64,000 bases of DNA from Kriegella aquimaris (GTDB lineage Bacteria; Bacteroidota; Bacteroidia; Flavobacteriales; Flavobacteriaceae). Within the stretch, counting starts at the first letter, position 1. Every line of letters begins with the position of its first letter. Of the stretch, positions 27,054-36,013 are shown in pieces. The translations under genes and the position numbers were made by a program. The stretch is taken from contig NZ_FNGV01000002.1 of NCBI RefSeq assembly GCF_900103215.1, positions 434,001 to 498,000 of the forward strand, written 5' to 3'. The notes beneath the pieces are model-generated. The model saw only the letters and a list, made by a program, of their open reading frames with translations. It ran no database searches and was not told where the DNA came from.

Positions 27054-27088
27054 GCGCAGATGTAATATTACACTTGCGCCGTCTTTTT
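27054..27088 (+). terminator. Rho-independent terminator after tyrS
   Basis: GCGCA (27054-27058) pairs with TGCGC (27075-27079), and TGTAAT with ATTACA inside, with one mismatch and a G-T pair. A T-run (27084-27088) follows. It is 42 bases after the tyrS stop codon. Confidence 0.7.
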
Positions 27089-27157
27089 ATGTTTTTGTAA
27101 CCAAATATTTTCGGTATTGTAACGTTACTAGTAAACACGATTTACAAGAAACCTACT

Positions 27158-27688
27158 ATGCGTAATTATTTTTTGATTCTAGCCGTTTTTACAATTTTGA
27201 CAGGTTGTGACAAAATTGACGAATTGACCAAATTCGATATTGAATACAATCAAACGGTCGTTATACCATCTACTACGGGTATAAACTTGCCGTTCGATAT
27301 ATATACTCCTGAAACGGAAACAAACTCAGAATCGGAATTTGAGGTAAACGATACGCGCAAAGACCTGATTGAAGAAATTCAATTAAAGAAACTCGAATTA
27401 ACTATCACTTCCCCCGATTCGGCCGACTTCAGTTTTCTTGAATCTATAGAAGTCTATATTTCTGCGGAAGATGTTGAAGAAATCAAAATTGCTTGGTTAG
27501 ATGATGTTCCTGAAACCACAAGTAACAAGCTTCAACTTGATACCTCCGATATGGATTTAAAGGAATATATTAAAAAAGACAAGTTCAATTTACGTCTGAA
27601 TACGGTTACCGATGAGGTGATAAACCAAGATCATGAATTGGATGTTAATTCTACATTTTTTGTAGATGCCAAGATTTTGGGACTCTAA
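27158..27688 (+). CDS. Lipoprotein of unknown function
   Basis: 176 residues with a lipoprotein signal (FTILTGC, lipidated C16) followed by an acidic beta-rich domain (KKLELTITSPDSADFSFLE, YISAEDVEEIKIAWLD). It resembles small envelope lipoproteins of flavobacteria but I cannot assign a family. A perfect palindrome GTAACGTTAC at 27119-27128 lies 29 bases before the start and could be a regulator site. It is convergent with the LuxE-like gene, 11 bp apart. Confidence 0.75.
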   Translation: MRNYFLILAVFTILTGCDKIDELTKFDIEYNQTVVIPSTTGINLPFDIYTPETETNSESEFEVNDTRKDLIEEIQLKKLELTITSPDSADFSFLESIEVYISAEDVEEIKIAWLDDVPETTSNKLQLDTSDMDLKEYIKKDKFNLRLNTVTDEVINQDHELDVNSTFFVDAKILGL

Positions 27689-27699
27689 AGGAAAACCGG

Positions 27700-28680
27700 T
27701 CAAAGAACCATTAAGTTGCATCCACGAATATCGGAGTTGTCAAAACGACCTAAGACTTCAAAATTTCCGTTATCGCAAACCTTGCCCAAGTCTTGGGTAG
27801 CAATAAAGGCACATGAGTTTATATTGGCCAAGTCGATAATATTGATACCTCCTGTTTTGCCAATATCTTGCAAAGTTAAGGGGTCTTCGGTGTCGCGTGT
27901 CAAAATCTTCATCCATGAGGGAGTTCTAAAAAGGCCATTTCCATGTGAATAAGCCTGAGATAACAATTCGGTCATGCCATATTCCGAATGTATTCCCGAG
28001 ACTCCAAACCCTTTTTTGAGAATATCGTGCAGTTCCTCCCTAACCATTTCCTTTCGACGGCCTTTCATACCCCCCGTTTCCATTACTATCGTATTTTTCA
28101 ACTGAAATTGGTGTTTTTCGACCAAATCTAGAAGTGCAAAAGATACTCCAATCAACAGTATTTTGGTGCCATCGGAATCTAAGGCTATCAGTTTGTCCTT
28201 TAATTGAGATGTATTTTTCAGATAAAACCCACTATCGGCATGCCTACTTTCCTTAATCAGGTCATCGACCATGTAAATGAGCGAAGAACCTTCCCGTTCT
28301 AAATATGAGGGAAGCAAGGCCAAAACACAATAATCGGAAATTGAGCCATAAAAATATTCAAAAGCAGTTTTATAGCTCTTTTCATAGATTGTTATATCAT
28401 TGACGTAGTGTTTGCTTACATGACTTCCTGTGGTACCGCTACTCGTAAATATAAGGTCTTCTTTGAGGTCGCCGGATACTATTTTTTTTGTCTTAAAAAA
28501 TTCAATGGGTAAAAAGGGAATGTCTTCAATTTTATTTATTGTTTCTGGATCTGTCTTCAAGAGCTTACAAAATTTACGATAAACATGATTGTGCAAGAAT
28601 TGATGGTGAAACACATCGAGTGCTACGGATTGAAATTCCGAAGGCGAGGAAATAGTGAAGACATCATGGGCATTTACCAT
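27700..28680 (-). CDS. LuxE/acyl-protein synthetase-like enzyme
   Basis: 326 residues resembling LuxE and the adenylate-forming superfamily: IEDIPFLPIEFFKTKKI near 48-64, the phosphate loop FTSSGTTGSHVSKHYV near 79-94, and GFGVSGIHSEYGMTELLSQ near 235-253, which corresponds to the 'YGxTE' motif. LuxE activates fatty acids for the luciferase reductase. Here there are no lux genes, so it may load acyl groups in surface-polymer or lipid synthesis. The actual substrate is unknown. Confidence 0.8.
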   Translation of the reverse strand: MVNAHDVFTISSPSEFQSVALDVFHHQFLHNHVYRKFCKLLKTDPETINKIEDIPFLPIEFFKTKKIVSGDLKEDLIFTSSGTTGSHVSKHYVNDITIYEKSYKTAFEYFYGSISDYCVLALLPSYLEREGSSLIYMVDDLIKESRHADSGFYLKNTSQLKDKLIALDSDGTKILLIGVSFALLDLVEKHQFQLKNTIVMETGGMKGRRKEMVREELHDILKKGFGVSGIHSEYGMTELLSQAYSHGNGLFRTPSWMKILTRDTEDPLTLQDIGKTGGINIIDLANINSCAFIATQDLGKVCDNGNFEVLGRFDNSDIRGCNLMVL

Positions 28681-28707
28681 GGCTCAAAAATAGCCAATTT
28701 GAACGTA

Positions 28708-29031
28708 CTACTTTACCACTAATTTTCGGGTCAATGTTTTTTTGTCTTGAACGACCTGAAGCACGTAGACACCTGGGGTCAATCTTGAAATGTTCAAGGC
28801 GTTCGTCGTAATTCTATCGATTAGAACTATTTTTCCGAATACATCATAAATGGCAATTTCTTTGGGAGCCGCTTGCTGTGTGGAGACGTAGACTACTTCA
28901 TCGAAGACCGGGTTAGGGTAGACGGTCAGTCTTGTGGGTTCATTATAAGTTTGTCCTTGAATAGCTGCCGTTTCTTGGGCAGATAGGCCAATAGAAAATA
29001 CGATAAATAATACAAAGATGGTTAGTTTCAT
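28708..29031 (-). CDS. Sorting-domain-only T9SS protein
   Basis: 107 residues from the ATG at 29031 (MKLTIFVLFIVFSIGLSAQ, signal peptide). An upstream ATG at 29070 would extend past a good signal peptide. Nearly all of the mature protein is a type A T9SS C-terminal sorting domain: TVYPNPVFDEV, KEIAIYDVFGKIV, LTPGVYVLQVVQDKKTLTRKL. There is no passenger domain. A very similar small protein is encoded 172 bp away, and the TonB-dependent receptor operon lies upstream. Confidence 0.88.
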   Translation of the reverse strand: MKLTIFVLFIVFSIGLSAQETAAIQGQTYNEPTRLTVYPNPVFDEVVYVSTQQAAPKEIAIYDVFGKIVLIDRITTNALNISRLTPGVYVLQVVQDKKTLTRKLVVK

Positions 29032-29202
29032 TTGGTATCGACTTGGGATCAATACTTTAAAGATAACCAAACGTACTTTTTACTTGGAAATAATGTTGTG
29101 AAATGAAATATATTGTAGGTATAGATAAAGGGTCGCAACTGTTTATCGGCTTTTTCTGCACTTTGTCAAAAAAGCATAAGCGGAAATTGAAACAAGGGGG
29201 TA

Positions 29203-29511
29203 CTACTTAACGATTAATTTTCGGGTGGCAACTTTGTTTTTTTCAAATACGCGTAGCACGTAAACTCCGGCATCTAAATCGGAAAGATTCAATTCTGTTC
29301 CCAAAATTGTGGTTTCCAAAACTTGAATTCCCAATACATCGAAAATTAAAATCTTCTTGGGAGCTTTTGCCGTGGTGTTTATATAAATCTTGCCATTGGT
29401 AACAGGATTAGGGTATAGCTTGAAGCCATCAATATCACCTCCGCTTTTGGCATCTTGTCCATAAGCGATAGAAATAAAAAGGAAAGAAATTACGAGGTAG
29501 AGTTGCTTCAT
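29203..29511 (-). CDS. Second sorting-domain-only T9SS protein
   Basis: 103 residues from the ATG at 29511 (MKQLYLVISFLFISIAYGQ, signal peptide). The mature part is again a bare type A sorting domain: FKLYPNPVTNGKIYI, KKILIFDVLGIQVLE, LDAGVYVLRVFEKNKVATRKL. It is clearly related to its neighbour at 28708-29031, likely by tandem duplication. A terminator (29611-29636) separates it from the receptor gene, so it probably has its own promoter. Confidence 0.88.
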   Translation of the reverse strand: MKQLYLVISFLFISIAYGQDAKSGGDIDGFKLYPNPVTNGKIYINTTAKAPKKILIFDVLGIQVLETTILGTELNLSDLDAGVYVLRVFEKNKVATRKLIVK

Positions 29512-29610
29512 AAAGTATTGATAACAATAAATGTACCACAAATATAGGAATTTTCACCATTCGTATCTCAAGCTATGCCTAGGATTGCTTATAAAATCGT
29601 TAAAATGCAA

Positions 29611-29636
29611 AAAGCCCCTTTTAAGTAAGGGGCTTT
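29611..29636 (-). terminator. Rho-independent terminator after the TonB-dependent receptor
   Basis: AAAGCCCCTT (29611-29620) and AAGGGGCTTT (29627-29636) form a 10-bp stem with a 6-base loop. On the minus strand it ends in GGGGCTTTTTG, 21 bases after the receptor stop codon. Confidence 0.85.
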
Positions 29637-29657
29637 CTATAAAAATTAAGATGTTCT

Positions 29658-32489
29658 TTAAAATTTAATGCTATAACCTATTGAAAACGCTTGTCCCGGA
29701 CTTCTTTTAGAAAAAGTCTTGTTGGTGGCGCCATAGGATTCATACTCACTTTCTACATCGTCATTCATGAGGTTGGCGATTTTGAAATTTATACTTTGAT
29801 TATTGTTCACTCCAAATGACTTGGTCAAATTGAAATTCAGATTATGGTAGGGCATGGTGTAAACATCGGGTACAAAACCATTACCGACAACTTGCAAGGT
29901 TTTACCCTGCACATTATAGAATAGGCCCATTTGCATACCATTCTTTTCACCTTCATAATTAATTCCGGTGTTTATCAAAAAGGGTGATTGGCCCTGCAAC
30001 TCCCTGTCATTACCCAATGTTTGTCCGTCACGGAGACCAAGTTCCCGTAGGTTTCTTTCTTGATCGCTATAGACTTGGGTAGATTTAATGATAGATGTGT
30101 TTATATTAAAACTGAAGTTATTTAGGGCAGGTACTATAAAGCCAAGGTTTTTCCGTATTTCAAATTCTAAACCTAACACATTGGCATCTCCAAGGTTTTG
30201 AGGCTGAAAGTTATCAGTGGAAGACTCAAAATAGGTAAGTTCTATCGGATCCTTGAACTTTTTATAAAAGCTACTCAATGCAATCATTTCAGCACGCTCT
30301 CCAAACCATTCGACTCTGAAATCAAAATTATTGATATAGGTAGGTTGCAAATTTATATTTCCAATGAACGTGTTGTTGGAAAGTGGGTCAAAGATTTTTG
30401 CAATCGAAGCTTCCTTAAATGAAGGTCTGGCTGTTGTTCTGGCATACGAACCACGTAGGTTTACTTGTTCGGTCAATTCATAGATTAGGTTGGCAGTAGG
30501 AAAGAAATCCAATTCATCTATAATGGTTTCTTTGTCAAAAATTACCTTTTCGGGGTCATCGATGTTTTTATTGTCTTCGCCAGTATACTTAGATTCGAAT
30601 TTTTCCATCCGTAACCCAAGAATCGTACGCAATTTATTGCCGACCTTAAATTCATTGGAGACATAGCCAGCTATATTTTGCTGAACCGCTTCGTACGTGT
30701 TAGCGGGTTCGGCAATAGAGATGTCTGGATCGATGTGAGATCCTGAATTGTTAATTACTGTCCATAGATTTTCTTCCAAAAGAATATTGTTGGCATTTCC
30801 TCCGTAATTTACTGTAGGGAAGTTTGAAGATTGAATCTCGAAATTCAATATACTGAAATCTCGGGTTTTATATGCTCCGTAAGCTCCAAATTTTAATTTG
30901 GCATCTTTTTGGCCCAATTCATATCTTTTAGTAAAATCGAGTTTGGCAACACCATTGATTTCTTCCAAATCCCTCCAAATTCTTTTTGGCTGGTTGTTCT
31001 GCGCGATTGAATAAACCCCATCTTCAACTTGAAAAGAAGTTGTTCTGATGTCTTTATCCTGTATTTTTGAAAGGGTAGGGGAAACGGCCCATTCCGATGT
31101 CCAAGAAGCATCTTCACTCGTATGTGTACCTGTTAATAGGGCATTGGTAATCGAGCGCTGCGTATATTCGATGTTGTCTTTCGAAAAGTTGACAAAATCT
31201 GAAAAATTTAAGGTTTGATTAAAAAGCCCTGCTGTAGATTCGCCGTTTTGTAAATGTAAGAGGTTCAGTTTGTACTTTGAACGAGCAGTCTTGAAGGAAG
31301 TGCCCAATAACCCGCTTACCAGAACATTGTTCTGTCCAATGTCACCTTGCTGTGTTCTATCGGTTTCTAGTTCAAATTCCGATTTGTCAGAGTTTCTTCT
31401 GTAGAAGTTGTTCTCAGCGCCCTCATAATAAGTCGTACTGTTTTTATAGGATAAAGAAGCTAGAAAGCCCAGTCTGTTTTCCCCTTCTCCCACGTTGAAT
31501 TGATTGCCCATGGTGAAACCTAAACTATAATCCATGCCACTATTGCTGCGCATCGCCCCAAGTACCGGATTAAATTGCTTTGTAATCGTCGTAAGTCTGG
31601 GGTCGTAATCGTAAGTGTTAGGTATGTCTTGATTCTCGTTGATGGGAACGTCCCTTGTGCCGTCATCAAATCCTAGAAAATCAGAATCGCCTCCTTGGTA
31701 ATCGAGGTAATCTCCATTAAAATGCATATCGGGATTAAATGTGCCACTTAAAGAAAGGCTGTATTCTTTTTGTGTGGGATAGTCTTTTGTTACAATATTG
31801 ACGATGCCTCCTGTGAAATCTGCAGGAAGATCCGCGCTGGCCGATTTTAGCACCAATACATTGTCGATAATATTGGTCGGAAAAATATCTAATTGAATGG
31901 TGTTTCTGTCGGGGTCTAAACCAGGAATATCTACCCCGTTAAGAATTGATTTGGTATATCGGTCGCCGAGGCCACGTACGTAAACATATTTGCCTCCTTG
32001 AACCGATACCCCGGGTACCGTTTTGATGGCACTGGCGACATTACTTGATCCTGATTTTTTAAATGTCTCGGCAGAAAGGCCGTCTAACACATTGACGGCT
32101 TTCTTTTGAATTCCAAGAACAGCTGTCTCCGTATTTTTCTTTACACTGACGGCTACGATTACTTCATCGAGGCCTTCGGCCAATGTTTCCATACTGACGT
32201 CTACGGTGGTAACTTCTCCTGCTTTTATAATCACATCGGTGATTTCAACGGTTTTGTAACCCAAGAAAGAGTATGTCACTGTATAGGATCCCTCATCCAA
32301 GGGTATGGTGTATGCACCATCGAAATCTGACGTGGTTCCAGTGGTGGTGCCTTTGACAAGAATATTAGCAAAAGCGACGGGATCTTGGAAATCAACATCG
32401 ATTAATTTACCCGTTACTTCTCCTTTTTGCGAGAAGGTAAATTGAACCAAAAATAGGGCAACAACGATTAATTTAAGATTGAGTTTCAT
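29658..32489 (-). CDS. TonB-dependent receptor with carboxypeptidase-like N-domain
   Basis: 943 residues, outer membrane. A signal peptide (about 1-20) is followed by a CarboxypepD_reg-like beta domain at about 24-110 (GKLIDVDFQDPVAFANILVKG), a plug at about 135-240 (GSSNVASAIKTVPGVSVQGG, YVRGLGDRY), and a beta-barrel ending in an aromatic terminal Phe (AFSIGYSIKF). Such receptors import substrates too large or scarce for porins. The upstream gene encodes a beta-helix lipoprotein instead of a SusD, and a PhoB/PhoR-like pair is divergent, which suggests, without proof, a phosphate-linked substrate. Confidence 0.94.
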   Translation of the reverse strand: MKLNLKLIVVALFLVQFTFSQKGEVTGKLIDVDFQDPVAFANILVKGTTTGTTSDFDGAYTIPLDEGSYTVTYSFLGYKTVEITDVIIKAGEVTTVDVSMETLAEGLDEVIVAVSVKKNTETAVLGIQKKAVNVLDGLSAETFKKSGSSNVASAIKTVPGVSVQGGKYVYVRGLGDRYTKSILNGVDIPGLDPDRNTIQLDIFPTNIIDNVLVLKSASADLPADFTGGIVNIVTKDYPTQKEYSLSLSGTFNPDMHFNGDYLDYQGGDSDFLGFDDGTRDVPINENQDIPNTYDYDPRLTTITKQFNPVLGAMRSNSGMDYSLGFTMGNQFNVGEGENRLGFLASLSYKNSTTYYEGAENNFYRRNSDKSEFELETDRTQQGDIGQNNVLVSGLLGTSFKTARSKYKLNLLHLQNGESTAGLFNQTLNFSDFVNFSKDNIEYTQRSITNALLTGTHTSEDASWTSEWAVSPTLSKIQDKDIRTTSFQVEDGVYSIAQNNQPKRIWRDLEEINGVAKLDFTKRYELGQKDAKLKFGAYGAYKTRDFSILNFEIQSSNFPTVNYGGNANNILLEENLWTVINNSGSHIDPDISIAEPANTYEAVQQNIAGYVSNEFKVGNKLRTILGLRMEKFESKYTGEDNKNIDDPEKVIFDKETIIDELDFFPTANLIYELTEQVNLRGSYARTTARPSFKEASIAKIFDPLSNNTFIGNINLQPTYINNFDFRVEWFGERAEMIALSSFYKKFKDPIELTYFESSTDNFQPQNLGDANVLGLEFEIRKNLGFIVPALNNFSFNINTSIIKSTQVYSDQERNLRELGLRDGQTLGNDRELQGQSPFLINTGINYEGEKNGMQMGLFYNVQGKTLQVVGNGFVPDVYTMPYHNLNFNLTKSFGVNNNQSINFKIANLMNDDVESEYESYGATNKTFSKRSPGQAFSIGYSIKF

Positions 32490-32578
32490 TTAGAGTAAGT
32501 AGTTAGATCGTAATAAAGTAATTGCCCGCCATGTTTGATGGCGAGCAATTGTAATAGTTTTAGTTATGTTTATTCGAA

Positions 32579-34018
32579 TTAGAATCCTAATCCCGCTTTA
32601 GCGTTAGCGTAAGTCCAACTGAACTGAGAAACATCAGCGCCCACGGTGGCTGCACCTTCAGTAACTTGTGTTGTCCAGTCAGCAGCTTGGTCGGTAAATA
32701 ATGGCGTTATGATAAGGGATTCGTTTACATCATTGCTATCGTCATCATCATCGCAATTTTCAGAACAGCCGACTTTTTCAACGAAAATGCTGTTGTCGAA
32801 ACCAACAACTTCCCAAGCTTTGAAAATCAAAAGTCCATCGATATAGTTTTGGGCTACTTGGTTGTTATCCAATTCAACATCTTTTCCATCGGCAAAACCT
32901 ACAGCGTAGATATTTTCTGTAGTACCCATGGCATTACTTCTATAATCGGCATATTCACCGTTAGGAGTCACTGAATTTCCGAAGATAGATACGTTTTTAA
33001 GCGTGAAAGAACCAGTAGTGGAGCCTTCTGGGCCATCAACTTCAAATGCGTGATCAGAACTGTCTCCTGCAACTACTACCGCATTGTCGATAGTGCCAGA
33101 GTATGCTTGGTCGATATCCAAGGCGTCATCTCCTTGTGCCCATACGAAGAGATTTGTTGCATTTACGGTACCGCCAAAGAATTCGACGCCATCGTCAACA
33201 TTACCTACTACCTCTATATTATCTATAACGGTAGTCGATCCAACTGAGCCTAGTGTGAGTCCGTTGATTTCGTTGCCCTCACCGATTAGGGCACCGCCAT
33301 GACGAATGGAAACGTACTTTAAAATACCTGAATCGTCTGCATCGTTCAATGCGTCGCCAGGCCCATATAATCCGAAAGTGTCATCGGCAGGAATACCCTC
33401 AATTTGAACTTCGGCAACATCACCTTTAAAAGAACCGGAAGCCCTTCCTAAAACAATTAGGCCGCCCCAAAGTCCTCTTTGGTTTTGGTCCAAATTAGTG
33501 CCGGCAGTCTGGCCAACACTGATATTGTCATCTTCAGAAGTAAAAATGATCGGTTTATCTGCGGTGCCTTCGGCGTTGATTTTAGAATCTCTCTGTACGA
33601 TTAAAGCCGATGCCAATGATCCAGAGCCTTTTTGACCTTTAACGATAGTCCCAGGTTCGATGGTAAGGGTTTTTCCTTTCCCGACCACTACTTTCCCAGC
33701 TATAACATAAATGTTCTTGGCCTCCCATGTTGTGTCTACTGTGATTTCGCCAGATACTGTTATAATTTGTGCACATGACCCTCCGAAATCGATATCGGTT
33801 TCATCACCGTTTTTAATTCCATCGTTACATGTGGATGCAACTGCCCCGGAACAAGGCTGACAATTTGGTCCCCCGCAATCTATTTCGGTTTCACCTTGGT
33901 TTTGAATACCATCGTTACAAGTTGCCAATGGTTCGATTATCGCGGCCTTGTCGTCATCACCACATGAACTGAGGGTTAGTGCGACGATGGTCAATGTTGA
34001 TAAAAGTAATTTTTTCAT
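32579..34018 (-). CDS. Beta-helix lipoprotein, probable receptor partner
   Basis: 479 residues with a lipoprotein signal ending LTLSSC (about C19). Two copies of a Cys motif follow: CNDGIQNQGETEIDCGGPNC and a degenerate CNDGIKNGDETDIDFGGSC, in which one Cys became Phe. The rest is a repetitive right-handed beta-helix-like domain rich in Gly, Asn and Asp, such as GNVDDGVEFFGGTVNATNLF and GDDALDIDQAYSGTIDNAVV. It lies just upstream of the TonB-dependent receptor (89 bp) in the same direction and could be a surface lipoprotein that hands substrate to the receptor. The function is inferred from context. Confidence 0.8.
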   Translation of the reverse strand: MKKLLLSTLTIVALTLSSCGDDDKAAIIEPLATCNDGIQNQGETEIDCGGPNCQPCSGAVASTCNDGIKNGDETDIDFGGSCAQIITVSGEITVDTTWEAKNIYVIAGKVVVGKGKTLTIEPGTIVKGQKGSGSLASALIVQRDSKINAEGTADKPIIFTSEDDNISVGQTAGTNLDQNQRGLWGGLIVLGRASGSFKGDVAEVQIEGIPADDTFGLYGPGDALNDADDSGILKYVSIRHGGALIGEGNEINGLTLGSVGSTTVIDNIEVVGNVDDGVEFFGGTVNATNLFVWAQGDDALDIDQAYSGTIDNAVVVAGDSSDHAFEVDGPEGSTTGSFTLKNVSIFGNSVTPNGEYADYRSNAMGTTENIYAVGFADGKDVELDNNQVAQNYIDGLLIFKAWEVVGFDNSIFVEKVGCSENCDDDDDSNDVNESLIITPLFTDQAADWTTQVTEGAATVGADVSQFSWTYANAKAGLGF

Positions 34019-34176
34019 TTTTGTTTGTTTTATTGGTGTTTAGTGAGGGGTAACCCCCTTGTTTTGAAACACTGCAAATAAACCACGGCACTGTAAAAGT
34101 CACATTACGTACATATTAAATGTGTATTGCAATAATGTTATCTAAATGTTACTACATTAAATGAATGTTAAGCGGC

Positions 34177-34206
34177 TTTGATATAATAGTATTATCTTTA
34201 CATTTG
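34177..34206 (+). promoter_or_regulatory. Promoter of the response-regulator/kinase pair
   Basis: TTTG at 34177-34180 and TACATTTG at 34199-34206 are separated by 18 bases, matching the Bacteroidota pattern TTG-N17-23-TAnnTTTG. It is 27 bases before the ATG of the response regulator and is the best promoter seen in the window. Confidence 0.6.
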
Positions 34207-34232
34207 GCGGATTAACCAATTTGAATACCCTC

Positions 34233-34919
34233 ATGAAAAAGAAGGATATTAAGATATTATTAGTAGATGATGAGCCAGATATTTTAGAGATCGTCAGTTA
34301 TAATCTTTCTTCGGAAGGTTACGAAGTGTTTACGGCAAAAAATGGAATTGAAGGTGTTGCGAAAGCAAAGAACAAAAAGCCACATCTGATTATTTTAGAT
34401 GTCATGATGCCGGAAATGGATGGTATCGAAGCTTGTGAAACTATACGTGGCACGGCAGGGCTTGAGAATACGATTATTGTCTTTTTGACTGCAAGGGGAG
34501 AAGATTATTCGCAAGTTGCAGGTTTTGATGCGGGTGCTGACGACTATATTACCAAGCCGATCAAGCCCAAGGTTTTGGTAAGTAAAGTAAAAGCATTGCT
34601 TAGAAGGTTAAAAGAGGAAACTCCGCAAGCCGAAGATATCGTCAGAGTCGGTAATATAGTTATTGATAGGGAGGAATATAAAATCATTAACGATGGTACC
34701 GAAATTGTATTGCCAAGAAAAGAATTTGAGCTTTTGGCCCTACTGACATCTAGGCCTAGTAAAGTTTTTAAAAGAGAAGTGATTTTAGACAAGGTTTGGG
34801 GCAACGAAGTTGTTGTTGGAGGGCGAACGATTGATGTTCACATACGAAAACTTCGCGAAAAAATCGGAGATGATCACTTTAAGACCGTAAAGGGCGTTGG
34901 CTATAAGTTTGTGCTATAA
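34233..34919 (+). CDS. OmpR/PhoB-type response regulator
   Basis: About 228 residues from the ATG at 34233; a TTG at 34221 would add four residues without homology. The receiver domain has the acidic pocket VDDEPDI, the phospho-acceptor Asp in LIILDVMMPEMDG, and the Lys in YITKPIKP. The C-terminal winged helix spans about 135-226 with GRTIDVHIRKLREKIG. It is of the PhoB subtype. The stop codon overlaps the kinase start (TAATG), so the pair is translationally coupled. Confidence 0.94.
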   Translation: MKKKDIKILLVDDEPDILEIVSYNLSSEGYEVFTAKNGIEGVAKAKNKKPHLIILDVMMPEMDGIEACETIRGTAGLENTIIVFLTARGEDYSQVAGFDAGADDYITKPIKPKVLVSKVKALLRRLKEETPQAEDIVRVGNIVIDREEYKIINDGTEIVLPRKEFELLALLTSRPSKVFKREVILDKVWGNEVVVGGRTIDVHIRKLREKIGDDHFKTVKGVGYKFVL

Positions 34920-35974
34920 TGGCCACCCGTTTAAAAAAGTCATATCGATTTGCTTTTCGTTCTGCACTTTTGATAACGATATTCTTTGTTCCGGTTTTGT
35001 GTTTGCTACTGTGGCTTTTTGATATGGTTAATTGGTATTTGCTTGCCACTGCGGGTCTTTTTTCATTTTTTTTATCTTTTGGTGCAATTCAAATTCGTAT
35101 TGAAAAGTTTATTTACAGAAGGATCAAGAAAATTTACGATGATGTAGCACTGCTCGAATCCTCTACATTGACTTCGGACACCATAAATACCGATATGCGA
35201 ACTTTGACCACAGAAATAGAAAAGTTCGCCCACGACAAGAAAATAGAAATCGACACACTCCGAATTCGCGAAGAATACCGTAAAGATTTCATCGGAAACG
35301 TTTCCCATGAATTAAAGACGCCTCTTTTTACTGTCCAAGGCTATATTCTTACGCTTCTCGACGGAGCTATGGAAGATAAGGCTATCAGAAAAAAATATTT
35401 GCAACGGGCCAATAAGGGGGTAGAAAGGCTTATCTATATCGTTAAAGATTTAGACCTGATTACGAAGCTAGAGGTTGGTGATCTTCATTTAGATCTTGAG
35501 AACTTTGATATTGTCGAGCTCATCCAAAGTGCATTTGATCAACTGGAAATGAAAGCTGCGAAAAAGAAAGTTGTTTTAACTTTTGATATGGACTATGAGG
35601 AACCAATCTACGTAAAGGCCGATAAAGAAAAGATACATCAAGTACTTATCAATTTGTTGGTAAATTCAATCAAATATGGCCATAGGGACGGTACTACGGA
35701 GGTCAGTGTTGAAAATCTTATTAAAAACAAGGTAATCGTAAGGGTAACTGACAATGGCGAGGGAATCGCAAAAAACCATATTCCTCGTCTTTTCGAACGT
35801 TTTTATAGGGTCGATAAAAGTGGAAGTAGAAGCGAGGGCGGTTCGGGATTGGGGCTGTCGATAGTGAAGCACATCATCGAAGGCCATGACGAGAAAATTT
35901 ACGTGGAAAGCGTTGAAGGAGTTGGTTCTGAATTTTCGTTTACATTGGAAAAAACAAAAAATAAGGCCTCATAG
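34919..35974 (+). CDS. PhoR-like sensor histidine kinase
   Basis: 351 residues. Two close membrane segments at about 14-33 and 37-56 leave almost no periplasmic sensor, as in PhoR-type kinases that sense through other membrane proteins. A linker helix leads to the H-box FIGNVSHELKTPLFTVQGY, then N-box LINLLVNSIKYG, G1 DNGEGI, F-box RLFERFYRVDKS and G2 GGSGLGLSIVKHII. Coupled to the PhoB-like regulator by a 1-bp overlap. The divergent receptor operon is a plausible target. Confidence 0.94.
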   Translation: MATRLKKSYRFAFRSALLITIFFVPVLCLLLWLFDMVNWYLLATAGLFSFFLSFGAIQIRIEKFIYRRIKKIYDDVALLESSTLTSDTINTDMRTLTTEIEKFAHDKKIEIDTLRIREEYRKDFIGNVSHELKTPLFTVQGYILTLLDGAMEDKAIRKKYLQRANKGVERLIYIVKDLDLITKLEVGDLHLDLENFDIVELIQSAFDQLEMKAAKKKVVLTFDMDYEEPIYVKADKEKIHQVLINLLVNSIKYGHRDGTTEVSVENLIKNKVIVRVTDNGEGIAKNHIPRLFERFYRVDKSGSRSEGGSGLGLSIVKHIIEGHDEKIYVESVEGVGSEFSFTLEKTKNKAS

Positions 35975-36013
35975 TCTATTTGGGGCTACAATTCTTTAAC
36001 CCACCAAAATGAC

